Shown here: positions 47,650 through 58,708 of the stretch, one piece after another | How the letters are laid out: each line of letters starts with the position of its first letter | Numbering within the stretch: position 1 is the first letter of the stretch | DNA from: Enterobacter cancerogenus | GTDB taxonomy: Bacteria > Pseudomonadota > Gammaproteobacteria > Enterobacterales > Enterobacteriaceae | Assembly: GCF_019047785.1 (NCBI RefSeq) | Contig: NZ_CP077290.1 | Span: 4,402,001-4,466,000, forward strand | Length of the DNA: 64,000 nucleotides | Reading direction: 5' to 3' | The notes under the pieces: generated by a model | Seen by the model: only the letters and a program-made list of their open reading frames with translations | What the model was told of the DNA's origin: nothing | Database searches by the model: none | Made by a program: the position numbers and the translations under genes

Positions 47650-48869
47650 GAATCCTTGTTTACGGAATCAACTACTCGCCGGAGCTGACCGGCATCGGGA
47701 AATATACCGGTGAAATGGTGGAGTGGATGGCGAGCCAGGGCCACGAGGTGCGGGTCATTACTGCACCACCGTACTACCCGGAGTGGAAGGTAGGCGAGCG
47801 TTACTCGGGCTGGCGCTATCGCCGCGAACAGGGGGCCGCCACCGTCTGGCGCTGCCCGCTGTACGTGCCGAAGCAGCCGTCAACCCTGAAACGCTTGCTC
47901 CATCTCGGCAGCTTTGCCCTGAGCAGTTTCTTCCCGCTGATGGCGCAGCGTCGCTGGAAGCCGGATCGCATTATCGGCGTGGTGCCGACGCTGTTTTGCA
48001 CGCCGGGCATGCGCCTGCTGGGGAAACTCTCCGGCGCACGCACCCTGCTGCACATTCAGGATTATGAAGTCGATGCGATGCTCGGTCTGGGCATGGCCGG
48101 TAAAGGCAAGGGTGGCCGTGTTGCCAGACTCGCCAGCGCCTTTGAGCGCAGCGGCCTGCACAACGTGGATTACGTGTCGACCATCTCGCGCTCAATGATG
48201 AACAAAGCGCAGGAAAAGGGCGTCGCGCAGGAGAAAGTGATCTTTTTCCCGAACTGGTCCGAAGTGGCGCGCTTTCGTGACGTAACGGAAAGTGATGCCC
48301 GGGCGTTACGCACTCAGCTCGGTTTGCCTGATGACCAAAAAATCATTCTTTATTCAGGCAACATCGGTGAAAAGCAGGGGCTGGAAAGCGTTATCGAGGC
48401 GGCGCATCAGTTAAGCAAACATTCATGGATGTTTGTGATTGTTGGGCAGGGTGGCGGTAAAGCGCGTCTGGAAAAGATGGCGAGCGAACGCGGCCTGACC
48501 AATGTGAAATTTTTCCCGCTTCAGTCTTACGAGGCCTTGCCTGCGTTGCTGAAGATGGGCGACTGCCATCTGGTGGTGCAAAAGCGCGGCGCGGCAGATG
48601 CGGTATTGCCGTCGAAGCTCACCAACATTCTGGCGGTCGGCGGCAACGCGGTCATCACCGCCGAGCCGGAGACCGAGTTAGGCCAGCTGTGCGAGAACTA
48701 TCCAGGGATCGCCGTTTGCGTCGAGCCGGAGTCGGTGTCCGCACTGGTCGCTGGCATTGAGCACGCGCTTGCCATGCCAAAAGTCAACACGGTGGCACGT
48801 GAATATGCCGAACGCACGCTCGAAAAAGAGAACGTGCTGAGCCAATTTATTGCAGATATACGGGGATAA
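47646..48869 (+). CDS. wcaI: Colanic acid glycosyltransferase WcaI (GT4)
   Basis: A 407-residue GT-B glycosyltransferase. The N-terminal [19 protein letters not shown] and C-terminal donor-binding segments are typical. In E. coli it is assigned as the first fucosyltransferase, acting on the undecaprenyl-diphospho-glucose made by WcaJ. A basic/hydrophobic patch ([15 protein letters not shown]) may contact the membrane. Confidence 0.92.
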   Translation: MRILVYGINYSPELTGIGKYTGEMVEWMASQGHEVRVITAPPYYPEWKVGERYSGWRYRREQGAATVWRCPLYVPKQPSTLKRLLHLGSFALSSFFPLMAQRRWKPDRIIGVVPTLFCTPGMRLLGKLSGARTLLHIQDYEVDAMLGLGMAGKGKGGRVARLASAFERSGLHNVDYVSTISRSMMNKAQEKGVAQEKVIFFPNWSEVARFRDVTESDARALRTQLGLPDDQKIILYSGNIGEKQGLESVIEAAHQLSKHSWMFVIVGQGGGKARLEKMASERGLTNVKFFPLQSYEALPALLKMGDCHLVVQKRGAADAVLPSKLTNILAVGGNAVITAEPETELGQLCENYPGIAVCVEPESVSALVAGIEHALAMPKVNTVAREYAERTLEKENVLSQFIADIRG

Positions 48870-48872
48870 ATC

Positions 48873-50309
48873 ATGAGTCAAAGCAAACTGTTTCCGGTCG
48901 TGATGGCTGGTGGCTCTGGTAGCCGGTTGTGGCCGCTGTCCCGCGTGCTCTATCCAAAACAGTTCCTCTGCCTGAAAGGGGAGCTCACCATGCTGCAAAC
49001 GACGGTCAACCGTCTGCAAGGCGTGGAGTGTGAAAGCCCGGTGGTGATCTGCAACGAGCAGCACCGCTTTATCGTTGCCGAGCAGCTGCGCCAGCTGAAC
49101 AAACTCACAGAAAATATCATTCTGGAGCCTGCCGGACGTAATACCGCACCCGCTATCGCCCTGGCGGCGCTGGCGGCGAAACGCAGCAGCCCGGAATGTG
49201 ACCCGCTGATGCTGGTCCTGGCCGCTGATCACGTCATTCAGCAGGAAGAGACGTTCCGCGACGCGGTACGGGCCGCCATTCCTTACGCCGAGAGTGGCAA
49301 GCTGGTGACCTTTGGCATCGTTCCGGATCTGCCGGAAACCGGTTATGGCTATATCCGCCGCGGCACGGTCACGGCTGGCGAAGGTGACAGCGTGGCGTTC
49401 GATGTGGCGCAGTTCGTTGAAAAACCCAATCTTGAAACCGCGCAGGCCTACGTGGCCAGCGGGGAATATTACTGGAACAGCGGCATGTTCCTGTTCCGCG
49501 CCGGGCGTTATCTGGAAGAGCTGGAAAAGTATCGCCCGGATATCTTACGCGCCTGCGAAAAAGCCATGGCCGTGGTTGACCCGGATCTTGATTTCATCCG
49601 TGTCGATGAAGCCTCTTTCCTCGCCTGTCCGGAAGAATCCATCGACTACGCGGTGATGGAACGCACGGCGGATGCCGTAGTCGTGCCAATGGATGCCGGC
49701 TGGAGCGACGTCGGCTCCTGGTCCTCTCTGTGGGAGATCAGCGCCCATACGCCGGAGGGAAACGTTCATCACGGTGACGTGATCAGTCACAAAACCGAAA
49801 ACAGCTACGTTTACGCCGAGTCCGGCCTGGTCACCACGGTGGGGGTAAAGGATCTGGTGGTCGTTCAGACCAAAGACGCGGTGCTGATCGCTGACCGTAA
49901 CGCGGTGCAGGACGTGAAGAAAGTCGTCGAGCAGATTAAGGCCGACGGTCGTCATGAGCATCATATCCACCGTGAAGTGTACCGTCCGTGGGGTAAATAT
50001 GACTCCATCGACGCGGGCGATCGCTATCAGGTGAAGCGTATTACCGTAAAGCCGGGCGAAGGGCTGTCGGTACAGATGCACCACCACCGCGCCGAGCACT
50101 GGGTGGTGGTGGCGGGGACCGCCAAAGTCACCATCGACGGTGAAATCAAGCTGCTGGGTGAGAACGAGTCTATTTACATCCCCCTGGGGGCGACCCACTG
50201 CCTGGAAAACCCGGGGAAAATTCCGCTCGACTTAATTGAAGTGCGCTCCGGTTCCTATCTGGAAGAGGACGACATCGTGCGCTTCCAGGACCGTTACGGA
50301 CGGGTATAG
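48873..50309 (+). CDS. manC: Mannose-1-phosphate guanylyltransferase (colanic acid operon copy)
   Basis: A 478-residue bifunctional-type enzyme (CpsB/ManC). The N-terminal nucleotidyltransferase has [18 protein letters not shown] (7-24) and VEKPN. The C-terminal cupin-like part contains [10 protein letters not shown] and the isomerase-type [13 protein letters not shown]. It makes GDP-mannose for gmd. A second, divergent copy lies at 60026. Confidence 0.95.
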   Translation: MSQSKLFPVVMAGGSGSRLWPLSRVLYPKQFLCLKGELTMLQTTVNRLQGVECESPVVICNEQHRFIVAEQLRQLNKLTENIILEPAGRNTAPAIALAALAAKRSSPECDPLMLVLAADHVIQQEETFRDAVRAAIPYAESGKLVTFGIVPDLPETGYGYIRRGTVTAGEGDSVAFDVAQFVEKPNLETAQAYVASGEYYWNSGMFLFRAGRYLEELEKYRPDILRACEKAMAVVDPDLDFIRVDEASFLACPEESIDYAVMERTADAVVVPMDAGWSDVGSWSSLWEISAHTPEGNVHHGDVISHKTENSYVYAESGLVTTVGVKDLVVVQTKDAVLIADRNAVQDVKKVVEQIKADGRHEHHIHREVYRPWGKYDSIDAGDRYQVKRITVKPGEGLSVQMHHHRAEHWVVVAGTAKVTIDGEIKLLGENESIYIPLGATHCLENPGKIPLDLIEVRSGSYLEEDDIVRFQDRYGRV

Positions 50310-50323
50310 CGCCTTAGCACCTC

Positions 50324-50349
50324 GCCCGGTGGCACTACGCTAACCGGGC
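50324..50349. repeat. REP-like palindrome between manC and manB
   Basis: GCCCGGTGGCACTACGCTAA followed by CCGGGC forms a stem of the REP type in the 110-base gap between the two colanic acid operon genes. It may act as an mRNA processing or stability element. Confidence 0.65.
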
Positions 50350-50419
50350 CTACGAATGAAAAAAATAAATTTGGCCATTACGTGGTCAGGGCCAACTGTT
50401 GCCTGAAAAAGGGGTCATC

Positions 50420-51790
50420 ATGGAAAAATTAACCTGTTTTAAAGCCTACGATATTCGCGGCAAGCTGGGCGAAGAGCTGAATGAAGACATTGCGTGGCGC
50501 ATTGGCCGTGCATATGGCGAATATTTAAAGCCCCAAACAATCGTGCTGGGCGGCGACGTGCGCCTGACCAGCGAATCCCTCAAGCTGGCGCTGGCGAAAG
50601 GGCTGCAGGACGCGGGCGTAGACGTGCTGGATATCGGCCTTTCCGGCACCGAAGAGATCTATTTCGCCACTTTCCACCTGGGCGTGGACGGCGGTATCGA
50701 AGTGACCGCCAGCCATAACCCGATGGACTACAACGGGATGAAGCTGGTGCGCAAGGGTGCGCGTCCGATCAGCGGTGATACCGGCCTGCGCGACGTGCAG
50801 CGCCTGGCGGAAGCGAACGACTTCCCGCCGGTGGATGAAGCGAAACGCGGCAGCTATCAGCAGATCACCCTGCAAAAAGAGTACATCGACCACCTGCTGG
50901 GCTACATCAACGTGGCGAACCTCAAGCCGCTGAAGCTGGTGATCAACTCCGGTAACGGCGCGGCGGGCCCGGTTATTGATGCGCTGGAAGCGCGCTTTAA
51001 GGCGCTGAACGTGCCGGTGACCTTCATCAAGGTGCATAACACCCCGGACGGTACCTTCCCGAACGGTATTCCGAACCCGCTGCTGCCCGAGTGCCGGGAC
51101 GACACCCGCAACGCGGTGATTGAGCACGGCGCGGATATGGGCATTGCCTTTGACGGCGATTTTGACCGCTGCTTCCTGTTCGATGAAAAGGGCCAGTTTA
51201 TCGAAGGCTATTACATTGTCGGCCTGCTGGCGGAAGCCTTCCTTGAGAAGAACCCGGGGGCCAGGATCATTCACGATCCGCGTCTCTCCTGGAACACCGT
51301 CGACGTGGTAAGCGCGGCGGGCGGCGAGCCGGTGATGTCTAAAACCGGTCATGCGTTCATTAAGGAGCGCATGCGCGAAGAGGACGCCATCTACGGCGGC
51401 GAAATGAGCGCACATCACTATTTCCGCGATTTTGCCTACTGCGACAGCGGGATGATCCCGTGGCTGCTGGTAACCGAGCTGCTGTGCCTGAAAGGGCAAA
51501 CGCTGGGCGAACTGGTGCGTGACCGCATGGCCGCCTTCCCGGCAAGCGGGGAAATCAACAGCACGCTGGCGCAGCCTGCCGAGGCCATTGCCCGCGTGGA
51601 GCATCACTTCGCGATCCATGCCCTTGAAATCGACCGCACCGACGGGATCAGCATGTCGTTCCCGCAGTGGCGTTTCAACCTGCGCTCCTCCAACACCGAA
51701 CCGGTGGTGCGCCTGAACGTGGAATCACGGGCCGATACGGCGCTGATGGAAGCGCGAACGAAGGACATTCTGGCGCTGTTGAATCAGTAA
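50420..51790 (+). CDS. manB: Phosphomannomutase (colanic acid operon copy)
   Basis: A 456-residue alpha-D-phosphohexomutase (CpsG/ManB) that interconverts mannose 6-phosphate and mannose 1-phosphate. The phosphoserine loop [10 protein letters not shown] places Ser98. The Mg2+ loop is DGDFDRC, the sugar loop [10 protein letters not shown] and the phosphate loop [11 protein letters not shown]. The open frame extends to 50399, but the ATG at 50420 gives the family length and start. A divergent copy lies at 61420. Confidence 0.95.
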   Translation: MEKLTCFKAYDIRGKLGEELNEDIAWRIGRAYGEYLKPQTIVLGGDVRLTSESLKLALAKGLQDAGVDVLDIGLSGTEEIYFATFHLGVDGGIEVTASHNPMDYNGMKLVRKGARPISGDTGLRDVQRLAEANDFPPVDEAKRGSYQQITLQKEYIDHLLGYINVANLKPLKLVINSGNGAAGPVIDALEARFKALNVPVTFIKVHNTPDGTFPNGIPNPLLPECRDDTRNAVIEHGADMGIAFDGDFDRCFLFDEKGQFIEGYYIVGLLAEAFLEKNPGARIIHDPRLSWNTVDVVSAAGGEPVMSKTGHAFIKERMREEDAIYGGEMSAHHYFRDFAYCDSGMIPWLLVTELLCLKGQTLGELVRDRMAAFPASGEINSTLAQPAEAIARVEHHFAIHALEIDRTDGISMSFPQWRFNLRSSNTEPVVRLNVESRADTALMEARTKDILALLNQ

Positions 51791-51796
51791 TCATTG

Positions 51797-51875
51797 CCCC
51801 TCACCCCAGCCCTCTCCCTAAGGGAGAGGGTGTTCAAATTCCCTCTCCCTTAGGGAGAGGGTTAGGGTGAGGGGG
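51797..51875. repeat. CCCTCACCC-type palindromic repeat between manB and wcaJ
   Basis: CCCCTCACCCCAGCCCTCTC followed by CCTAAGGGAGAGGG, then an inverted partner CCCTCTCCCTTAGGGAGAGG ending TTAGGGTGAGGGGG. Two complete arms, like the copy at 39881. It sits inside the colanic acid operon. Confidence 0.8.
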
Positions 51876-51900
51876 AAGGTTGTGAACTAAAGGAACAACG

Positions 51901-53295
51901 ATGACGAATCTAAAAAAGCGCGACCGAGCGAGAACGAATGCATCGTTAATCTCTATGGTGCAGCGATTTTCTGATATCACCATCATGGTCGGCGGATTGT
52001 GGGTGGTGTGTCAGATCAGCGGGCAGTCGTTCTTATATATGCATCTGCTGATGGCCCTGATCGCGCTGGTGGTGTTCCAGATGATCGGCGGAATGACCGA
52101 TTTTTATCGTTCGTGGCGCGGCGTGAAAATAACCACCGAGCTGATGCTTCTTCTGCAAAACTGGACCCTGAGCCTGATCTTCAGCGCCGGGCTGGTGGCT
52201 TTCAGCCAGGATTTCGATAACCGTCTGGTAACCTATCTGGCCTGGTATCTGCTGACCAGCGTAGGCATGGTGGTGTGCCGATCCTTGATCCGCTTTGGCG
52301 CAGGCTGGCTGCGTAACCGGGGCTATAACACCCGCTATGTGGCCGTTGCCGGTGATTTGCCGGTAGGTCAGGTGCTGCTTAACTCCTTCCGCAAAGAGCC
52401 GTGGTTAGGCTTCGACGTGGTCGGGATCTATCACGATGCCAAGCCGGGCGGTGTGTCGTCTGACTGGGCGGGAAACTACGAACAGCTGGTCGAGGACGCA
52501 AAAGCCGGCAAGATCCACAACGTCTACATCGCCATGCAGATGAAAGATGAATCCTGCATCAAAACGCTGGTGCGTGACCTGGCGGACACCACCTGTTCGG
52601 TAATCCTCATTCCGGACGTCTTTACCTTTAACATTCTCCACTCCCGTATTGAAGAAGTGAACGGCGTTCCGGTGGTTCCGCTGTACGACACGCCGCTGTC
52701 CGGTATTAACCGCGTGCTGAAACGCCTCGAAGATATCGTGCTCTCGTCGCTGATTTTGCTGCTGATTTCCCCGGTGCTGTGCTGTATTGCGCTGGCCGTA
52801 AAGATCAGCTCGCCCGGCCCGGTTATCTTCCGCCAGACCCGCTACGGCATGGACGGTAAGCCGATTATGGTGTGGAAATTCCGCTCCATGAAGGTGATGG
52901 AAAACGACAGCGTGGTAACGCAGGCGACGCAAAACGATCCGCGCGTGACCCGCGTTGGCAACTTCCTGCGCCGGACCTCGCTGGACGAACTGCCGCAGTT
53001 TATCAACGTCTTTACCGGCGGCATGTCGATTGTGGGGCCTCGTCCGCACGCCGTCGCCCATAACGAGCAGTACCGTACCCTGATCGAAGGCTACATGCTG
53101 CGCCACAAAGTGAAGCCAGGCATTACCGGCTGGGCGCAAATCAACGGCTGGCGCGGCGAGACCGACACGCTGGAAAAAATGGAAAAACGCATTGAGTTCG
53201 ATCTGGAGTACATCCGCGAGTGGAGCGTCTGGTTCGATATCAAGATTGTCTTTCTGACTATCTTCAAAGGTTTCGTGAACAAAGCGGCGTACTAA
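51901..53295 (+). CDS. wcaJ: Undecaprenyl-phosphate glucose-1-phosphate transferase WcaJ
   Basis: A 464-residue membrane enzyme that starts colanic acid synthesis by moving glucose-1-phosphate from UDP-glucose to undecaprenyl phosphate. It has four N-terminal spans (about 20-125), a Rossmann-like domain (about 140-260), a re-entrant membrane helix (about 280-303) and a C-terminal sugar-transferase domain with VWKFRSMK, RRTSLDELPQFINVFTGGMS and GPRPHA. It is one base from wzxC. Confidence 0.95.
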   Translation: MTNLKKRDRARTNASLISMVQRFSDITIMVGGLWVVCQISGQSFLYMHLLMALIALVVFQMIGGMTDFYRSWRGVKITTELMLLLQNWTLSLIFSAGLVAFSQDFDNRLVTYLAWYLLTSVGMVVCRSLIRFGAGWLRNRGYNTRYVAVAGDLPVGQVLLNSFRKEPWLGFDVVGIYHDAKPGGVSSDWAGNYEQLVEDAKAGKIHNVYIAMQMKDESCIKTLVRDLADTTCSVILIPDVFTFNILHSRIEEVNGVPVVPLYDTPLSGINRVLKRLEDIVLSSLILLLISPVLCCIALAVKISSPGPVIFRQTRYGMDGKPIMVWKFRSMKVMENDSVVTQATQNDPRVTRVGNFLRRTSLDELPQFINVFTGGMSIVGPRPHAVAHNEQYRTLIEGYMLRHKVKPGITGWAQINGWRGETDTLEKMEKRIEFDLEYIREWSVWFDIKIVFLTIFKGFVNKAAY

Positions 53296-53296
53296 G

Positions 53297-54775
53297 ATGA
53301 GCTTACGAGAAAAAACCATCAGTGGCGCCAAGTGGTCAGCAATGGCGACCATCGTCATCATTGGCCTTGGGCTGGTGCAGATGACGGTGCTGGCGCGTAT
53401 TATCGATAATCACCAGTTCGGTCTTCTGACCGTGTCGCTGGTGATTATCGCCCTCGCCGATACGCTGTCTGACTTTGGTATTGCCAACTCGATTATCCAG
53501 CGCAAGGAGATTAGCCATCTGGAGCTGACCACGCTCTACTGGCTGAACGTTGGGCTTGGGATCGTCGTGTTTGTGCTGGTATTCCTGCTGAGCGACACCA
53601 TCGCCCGCGTGCTGCATAACCCGGACCTGGCACCGCTGATGCGCACGCTCTCCTTTGCGTTTGTGCTGATCCCCCACGGGCAGCAGTTTCGCGCGCTGAT
53701 GCAAAAGGAGCTGGAGTTCAACAAAATCGGCATGATCGAAACCAGCGCCGTGCTGGCGGGCTTCACCTTTACCGTGGTCAGCGCCCATTTCTGGCCGCTG
53801 GCGATGACCGCTATTCTGGGCTATCTGGTCAATTCTGCCGTGCGTACGCTGCTGTTTGGCTACTTTGGCCGCAAAATTTATCGCCCGGGGCTGCACTTCT
53901 CGCTGGCGTCGGTCTCCTCTAACCTGCGCTTTGGTGCATGGCTGACCGCCGACAGTATCATTAACTACGTCAATACCAATCTCTCCACGCTGGTGCTGGC
54001 GCGTATTCTCGGTGCGAGCGTCGCAGGGGGATACAACCTGGCGTACAACGTCGCGGTTGTTCCGCCGATGAAGCTGAACCCGATTATCACCCGCGTGCTG
54101 TTCCCGGCGTTCGCCAAAATCCAGGACGACACGGAGAAGCTGCGCGTCAACTTCTACAAGCTGCTCTCCGTGGTCGGCATTATCAACTTCCCGGTGCTGC
54201 TGGGTCTGATGGTGGTCTCCAGCAACTTCGTCCCGCTGGTGTTTGGCGAGAAGTGGGTCAGCATTGTGCCGATCCTGCAGCTGCTTTGCGTGGTCGGGCT
54301 GTTGCGCTCGGTGGGGAACCCGATTGGTTCGCTGCTGATGGCGAAAGCCCGCGTTGATATCAGCTTCAAATTCAACGTCTTCAAAACCTTTCTGTTTATT
54401 CCGGCGATCGTTGTCGGCGGCCACATGGCCGGCGCCCTCGGCGTGACGCTCGGCTTCCTGCTGGTGCAAATCATCAATACCGTGCTGAGCTACTTCGTGA
54501 TGATTAAGCCGGTGCTCGGCTCCAGTTACCGTCAGTACATCCTGAGCCTGTGGCTGCCGTTTTACCTCTCATTGCCGACCCTTGTCGTGAGCTACGGGCT
54601 GGGCGTGGTGCTCAACGGGCAGCTGCCGCTCGCCGCGCTGCTGGCCGTGCAGGTGGCGGCGGGCGCGCTGGCGTTCGGGGTGATGATTGTGCTGTCGCGT
54701 AATGCGCTGGTGGTTGAGATGAAACGTCAGTTTTGCCGTAACGAAAAAATGAAAACGCTGCTTCGCGCAGGCTAA
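53297..54775 (+). CDS. wzxC: Colanic acid flippase WzxC
   Basis: A 492-residue polysaccharide-type flippase with 12 to 14 hydrophobic spans of the MOP superfamily. It starts MSLREKTISGAKWSAMATIV, as expected for WzxC. It moves the lipid-linked repeat from the cytosolic to the periplasmic face for WcaD polymerisation. It follows wcaJ directly. Confidence 0.95.
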   Translation: MSLREKTISGAKWSAMATIVIIGLGLVQMTVLARIIDNHQFGLLTVSLVIIALADTLSDFGIANSIIQRKEISHLELTTLYWLNVGLGIVVFVLVFLLSDTIARVLHNPDLAPLMRTLSFAFVLIPHGQQFRALMQKELEFNKIGMIETSAVLAGFTFTVVSAHFWPLAMTAILGYLVNSAVRTLLFGYFGRKIYRPGLHFSLASVSSNLRFGAWLTADSIINYVNTNLSTLVLARILGASVAGGYNLAYNVAVVPPMKLNPIITRVLFPAFAKIQDDTEKLRVNFYKLLSVVGIINFPVLLGLMVVSSNFVPLVFGEKWVSIVPILQLLCVVGLLRSVGNPIGSLLMAKARVDISFKFNVFKTFLFIPAIVVGGHMAGALGVTLGFLLVQIINTVLSYFVMIKPVLGSSYRQYILSLWLPFYLSLPTLVVSYGLGVVLNGQLPLAALLAVQVAAGALAFGVMIVLSRNALVVEMKRQFCRNEKMKTLLRAG

Positions 54776-54790
54776 TTTTAAGAGGCCATT

Positions 54791-56071
54791 ATGAAATTAC
54801 TTATTCTTGGCAACCATACCTGCGGCAACCGTGGCGACAGCGCCATTCTGCGCGGTTTACTGGATGCGATTAACACCCTTGAGCCTGAGACGGAAGTCGA
54901 CGTGATGAGCCGTTACCCGGTCAGCTCCTCCTGGCTTTTAAACCGCCCGGTGATGGGCGATCCGCTGTACAGCCAGATGAAACAACATAATAACGCCGCG
55001 GGCGTGATGGGCCGCGTGAAGAAAGTGCTGCGCCGTCGCTATCAGCATCAGGTGTTGCTCTCCCGCGTGACCGATACCGGCAAGCTGCGCAATATTGCCA
55101 TCGCGCAGGGCTTTACCGATTTTGTCCGTCTGCTGTCGGGCTATGACGCCATTATCCAGGTGGGCGGATCGTTCTTTGTCGACTTGTACGGTGTGCCGCA
55201 GTTCGAACACGCGCTCTGCACCTTTATGGCGAAAAAGCCGCTGTTCATGATCGGCCACAGCGTGGGGCCCTTCCAGGATCCGCAGTTCAACCAGCTGGCG
55301 AACTACGTGTTTGGCCACTGCGACGCGCTGATCCTGCGTGAATCGGTGAGCCTCGATATGATGAAGCGCAGCGAAATTGATACCACAAAAGTCGAACACG
55401 GCGTGGATACCGCCTGGCTGGTGGACCATCAGGACGCCACTTTCCAGGCAAGCTATGCCGTGCAGCACTGGCTGGATGTGACCGCGAAACAGAAAACCGT
55501 TGCCATTACCCTGCGCGAGCTGGCGCCGTTTGATAAACGTCTTGGCACCACCCAGGCGGCGTATGAGAAAGCCTTCGCCGAGGTGGTTAACCGGGTGCTC
55601 GACAGCGGGTATCAGGTGCTGGCGCTCTCAACCTGTACCGGTATCGACAGCTATAACAAAGACGACCGCATGGTGGCCCTGAACCTGCGTGGGCTGGTCA
55701 ATGACCCTTCGCGTTACCATGTGGTGATGGATGAACTGAACGACCTGGAGATGGGCAAGATCCTCTCCGCCTGTGACCTGACCGTGGGCACCCGTCTGCA
55801 CTCGGCGATTATCTCCATGAACTTCGGTACGCCCGCTATCGCGATTAACTACGAGCACAAATCTGCCGGCATTATGCAGCAGCTCGGCATGCCCGAAATG
55901 GCGGTCGATATTCGTCATCTGCTGGACGGCTCCCTCGGGGCCATGGTCGGCGACACGCTGGGACAGTTGCCTGCTATCAATGAACGGCTGGCTGCGGCGG
56001 TGAAAGCCGAGCGCGAGAAAGGGATTGGGATGGTGAAATCGGTTCTCGATCGCGTCGGGGAGGGGAAATGA
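54791..56071 (+). CDS. wcaK: Colanic acid pyruvyltransferase WcaK
   Basis: A 426-residue polysaccharide pyruvyl transferase-family protein. The N-terminal LILGNHTCGNRGDSAILRGL (4-23) and the C-terminal TVGTRLHSAIISMNFGTPAIAI-type block are diagnostic. It is thought to add the pyruvate ketal to the terminal galactose. It overlaps wcaL by four bases. Confidence 0.93.
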   Translation: MKLLILGNHTCGNRGDSAILRGLLDAINTLEPETEVDVMSRYPVSSSWLLNRPVMGDPLYSQMKQHNNAAGVMGRVKKVLRRRYQHQVLLSRVTDTGKLRNIAIAQGFTDFVRLLSGYDAIIQVGGSFFVDLYGVPQFEHALCTFMAKKPLFMIGHSVGPFQDPQFNQLANYVFGHCDALILRESVSLDMMKRSEIDTTKVEHGVDTAWLVDHQDATFQASYAVQHWLDVTAKQKTVAITLRELAPFDKRLGTTQAAYEKAFAEVVNRVLDSGYQVLALSTCTGIDSYNKDDRMVALNLRGLVNDPSRYHVVMDELNDLEMGKILSACDLTVGTRLHSAIISMNFGTPAIAINYEHKSAGIMQQLGMPEMAVDIRHLLDGSLGAMVGDTLGQLPAINERLAAAVKAEREKGIGMVKSVLDRVGEGK

Positions 56072-57288
56072 AGGTTGGTTTCTTCTTACTGAAATTTCCT
56101 TTGTCGTCTGAAACCTTTGTGCTGAACCAGATCACCGCGTTTATCGATATGGGATATGACGTGGAGATTGTCGCCCTGCAAAAGGGCGACACGCAAAACA
56201 CCCATGCGGCGTATACCCAGTATGGGCTGGAGGCGAAAACCCGCTGGCTGCAGGATGAACCGAGCGGGCGAATGAATAAGCTGCGCTACCGTGCAGGCCA
56301 GACGCTGCGGGGGCTCCACCGCGCGTCAACGTGGCGGGCGCTGAACGTGTCACGCTACGGGGCCGAATCCCGCAATTTGATCCTCTCGGCTATTTGCGGG
56401 CAAACGGCGCAGCCGTATCGTGCCGATGTGTTTATCGCCCACTTCGGCCCGGCGGGCGTGACCGCCGCGAAGCTGCGTGAGCTTGGCGTGATTGAGGGAA
56501 AGATCGCCACCATCTTCCACGGAATCGACATCTCGAGTCGCGAGGTGCTCAATCACTACACGCCTGAATATCAGCAGCTTTTCCGCCGGGGCGACATGAT
56601 GCTGCCCATCAGCGAGCTGTGGGCCGGACGGCTCAAAACCATGGGCTGCCCGAGCGAAAAAATCACCGTATCACGGATGGGTGTGGACATGGCGCGATTC
56701 ACCCAGCGTCCGGTAAAAGCGCCGGGTACACCCTTGCAGATTATCTCCGTGGCCCGTCTGACCGAGAAGAAGGGGCTACATGTGGCTATCGAAGCCTGTC
56801 GTCAGCTTAAAGCGCGCGGCGTGGACTTCCATTACCGCATCCTGGGGATTGGGCCGTGGGAGCGCCGTTTACGCACCCTAATCGAACAGTATCAGCTGGA
56901 AGGTTATGTGGAGATGCCGGGCTTTAAGCCGAGCCACGAGGTGAAGGCCATGCTCGATGAGGCAGACGTGTTCCTGCTGCCTTCGGTGACAGGAGCGGAC
57001 GGCGACATGGAAGGGATCCCGGTGGCGCTGATGGAGGCGATGGCGGTGGGCATTCCCGTCGTGTCTACGTTGCACAGCGGTATTCCCGAGTTGATTACGT
57101 CGGAGCATTCCGGCTGGCTGGTGCCTGAAAACAATGCCTTAGCGCTGGCCGATCGTCTCGCCGCCTTTTGCGATATTGACCCGCAGGATCTGGTGTCGAT
57201 ATTGCGCAATGCGCGCGGAAAAGTGGAAGCCGAATTTAACCAGCAGGCGATCAATCGCCAGTTAGCAAGCCTGCTGCAAACGTTGTAA
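56068..57288 (+). CDS. wcaL: Colanic acid glycosyltransferase WcaL (GT4)
   Basis: A 406-residue GT-B glycosyltransferase. The C-terminal donor domain contains EGIPVALMEAMAVGIPVVST (about 317-336) and VARLTEKKGLHVAIEA. In E. coli it is assigned as a galactosyltransferase of the colanic acid repeat. It is 12 bases from wcaM. Confidence 0.93.
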   Translation: MKVGFFLLKFPLSSETFVLNQITAFIDMGYDVEIVALQKGDTQNTHAAYTQYGLEAKTRWLQDEPSGRMNKLRYRAGQTLRGLHRASTWRALNVSRYGAESRNLILSAICGQTAQPYRADVFIAHFGPAGVTAAKLRELGVIEGKIATIFHGIDISSREVLNHYTPEYQQLFRRGDMMLPISELWAGRLKTMGCPSEKITVSRMGVDMARFTQRPVKAPGTPLQIISVARLTEKKGLHVAIEACRQLKARGVDFHYRILGIGPWERRLRTLIEQYQLEGYVEMPGFKPSHEVKAMLDEADVFLLPSVTGADGDMEGIPVALMEAMAVGIPVVSTLHSGIPELITSEHSGWLVPENNALALADRLAAFCDIDPQDLVSILRNARGKVEAEFNQQAINRQLASLLQTL

Positions 57289-57300
57289 CGCCGAGGTTGT

Positions 57301-58692
57301 ATGCTGAAAAAGATTACCCGACGCCGCTTTGTTTCATCTTTATCGCTTCTGGCCGCTGCGCCGCTGCTCTCGTCCCGACCGGCGCGGGCAGCTGGCGGGT
57401 CGACGGTCAGTATCGATCGCTACAATCATAACGACTGGATTGCGGCCTTTAAGCAGGCATTTAGCGAAGCCGACACCGTTGTGGTGCCCGCCGGACTCAC
57501 CTGCGAGAACATCAATACCGGCATTTTTATTCCGGACGGTAAAACGCTGCTCGTTCGCGGCGCGCTGAAAGGTAACGGACGCGGGCGGTTTGTCCTCCAG
57601 GAAGGCTGTAAAGTTATCGGTGAGGGAAAAGGGCGCACCCACAACATCACCCTGGACGTTCGCGGGTCCGACTGCGTGATTAAGGGCCTGGCGATGAGCG
57701 GCTTCGGGCCGGTCACGCAGATTTATATTGGCGGAAAGAAACCGCGCGTGATGCGCAATCTGCTGATTGATGGCCTCAGCGTGAGCCAGGCCAATTACGC
57801 CATTCTGCGCCAGGGGTTTCATAATCAGGTCGACGGCGCGCGGATCATCAATTGTCAATTCAGCCATTTGCAGGGTGATGCAATCGAGTGGAACGTGGCG
57901 ATTAACGACCGCAATATCCTGATTTCCGACCACGTGATTGACACGATCAACTGCACCAACGGCAAGACGAACTGGGGTATCGGCATTGGCCTTGCCGGGA
58001 GCACCTATGACAATGACTACCCTGAAAAGCAAACGGTGAAGAACTTCGTTGTCGCCAATATTACGGGCAGCAACTGTCGGCAATTAGTCCACGTCGAAAA
58101 CGGCAAACACTTCATTATCCGTAATGTAAAAGCCACCAATATCACACCGGATTTCAGTAAAAAGGCGGGGATTGATAATGCCACGGTAGCTATTTATGGC
58201 TGTGATAATTTCATCATTGATAATATCGATATGGTCAATAGTGCCGGAATGTTAATCGGGTACGGGGTGATCAAGGGGGATTATTTGTCGATCCCGCAGA
58301 ACTTCAGGCTTAACGATATTCGCCTGGATAATCGCCAGCTTGCGTATAAACTGCGCGGAATACAGATTTCATCGGGCAATGCGACCTCCTTTGTCGCCAT
58401 CACAAACCTCGACCTCAAGCGTGCTACACTTGAACTGCACAACAAGCCTCAGCATCTCTTCCTGCGCAATATCAACGTCATGCAGGAGGCGGCCACAGGC
58501 CCGGCGCTGAAGATGAATTTTGACCTGCGCAAAGATGTGCGCGGGAAATTCATGGCCAAAAATGAGACCTTGCTCTCGCTGGCAAACATCAAGGCCGTGA
58601 ATGAAAAAGGGCAGAGCTCGGTGGATATTGATCGGGTCGACCAACAAACGGTGAATACAGAACGGCTGAATTTTGCGCTGCCTCACAGATAA
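57301..58692 (+). CDS. wcaM: Colanic acid biosynthesis protein WcaM
   Basis: A 463-residue protein with a twin-arginine-type signal peptide ([20 protein letters not shown], cleaved near ARAAG). The mature part is rich in short Asn/Ile/Asp-rich strands ([18 protein letters not shown] and similar) typical of a right-handed beta-helix, so a polysaccharide-binding or lyase-like periplasmic role is plausible. No function is established. Last gene of the colanic acid operon. Confidence 0.9.
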   Translation: MLKKITRRRFVSSLSLLAAAPLLSSRPARAAGGSTVSIDRYNHNDWIAAFKQAFSEADTVVVPAGLTCENINTGIFIPDGKTLLVRGALKGNGRGRFVLQEGCKVIGEGKGRTHNITLDVRGSDCVIKGLAMSGFGPVTQIYIGGKKPRVMRNLLIDGLSVSQANYAILRQGFHNQVDGARIINCQFSHLQGDAIEWNVAINDRNILISDHVIDTINCTNGKTNWGIGIGLAGSTYDNDYPEKQTVKNFVVANITGSNCRQLVHVENGKHFIIRNVKATNITPDFSKKAGIDNATVAIYGCDNFIIDNIDMVNSAGMLIGYGVIKGDYLSIPQNFRLNDIRLDNRQLAYKLRGIQISSGNATSFVAITNLDLKRATLELHNKPQHLFLRNINVMQEAATGPALKMNFDLRKDVRGKFMAKNETLLSLANIKAVNEKGQSSVDIDRVDQQTVNTERLNFALPHR

Positions 58693-58708
58693 GCACATTT
58701 GGCATTTT

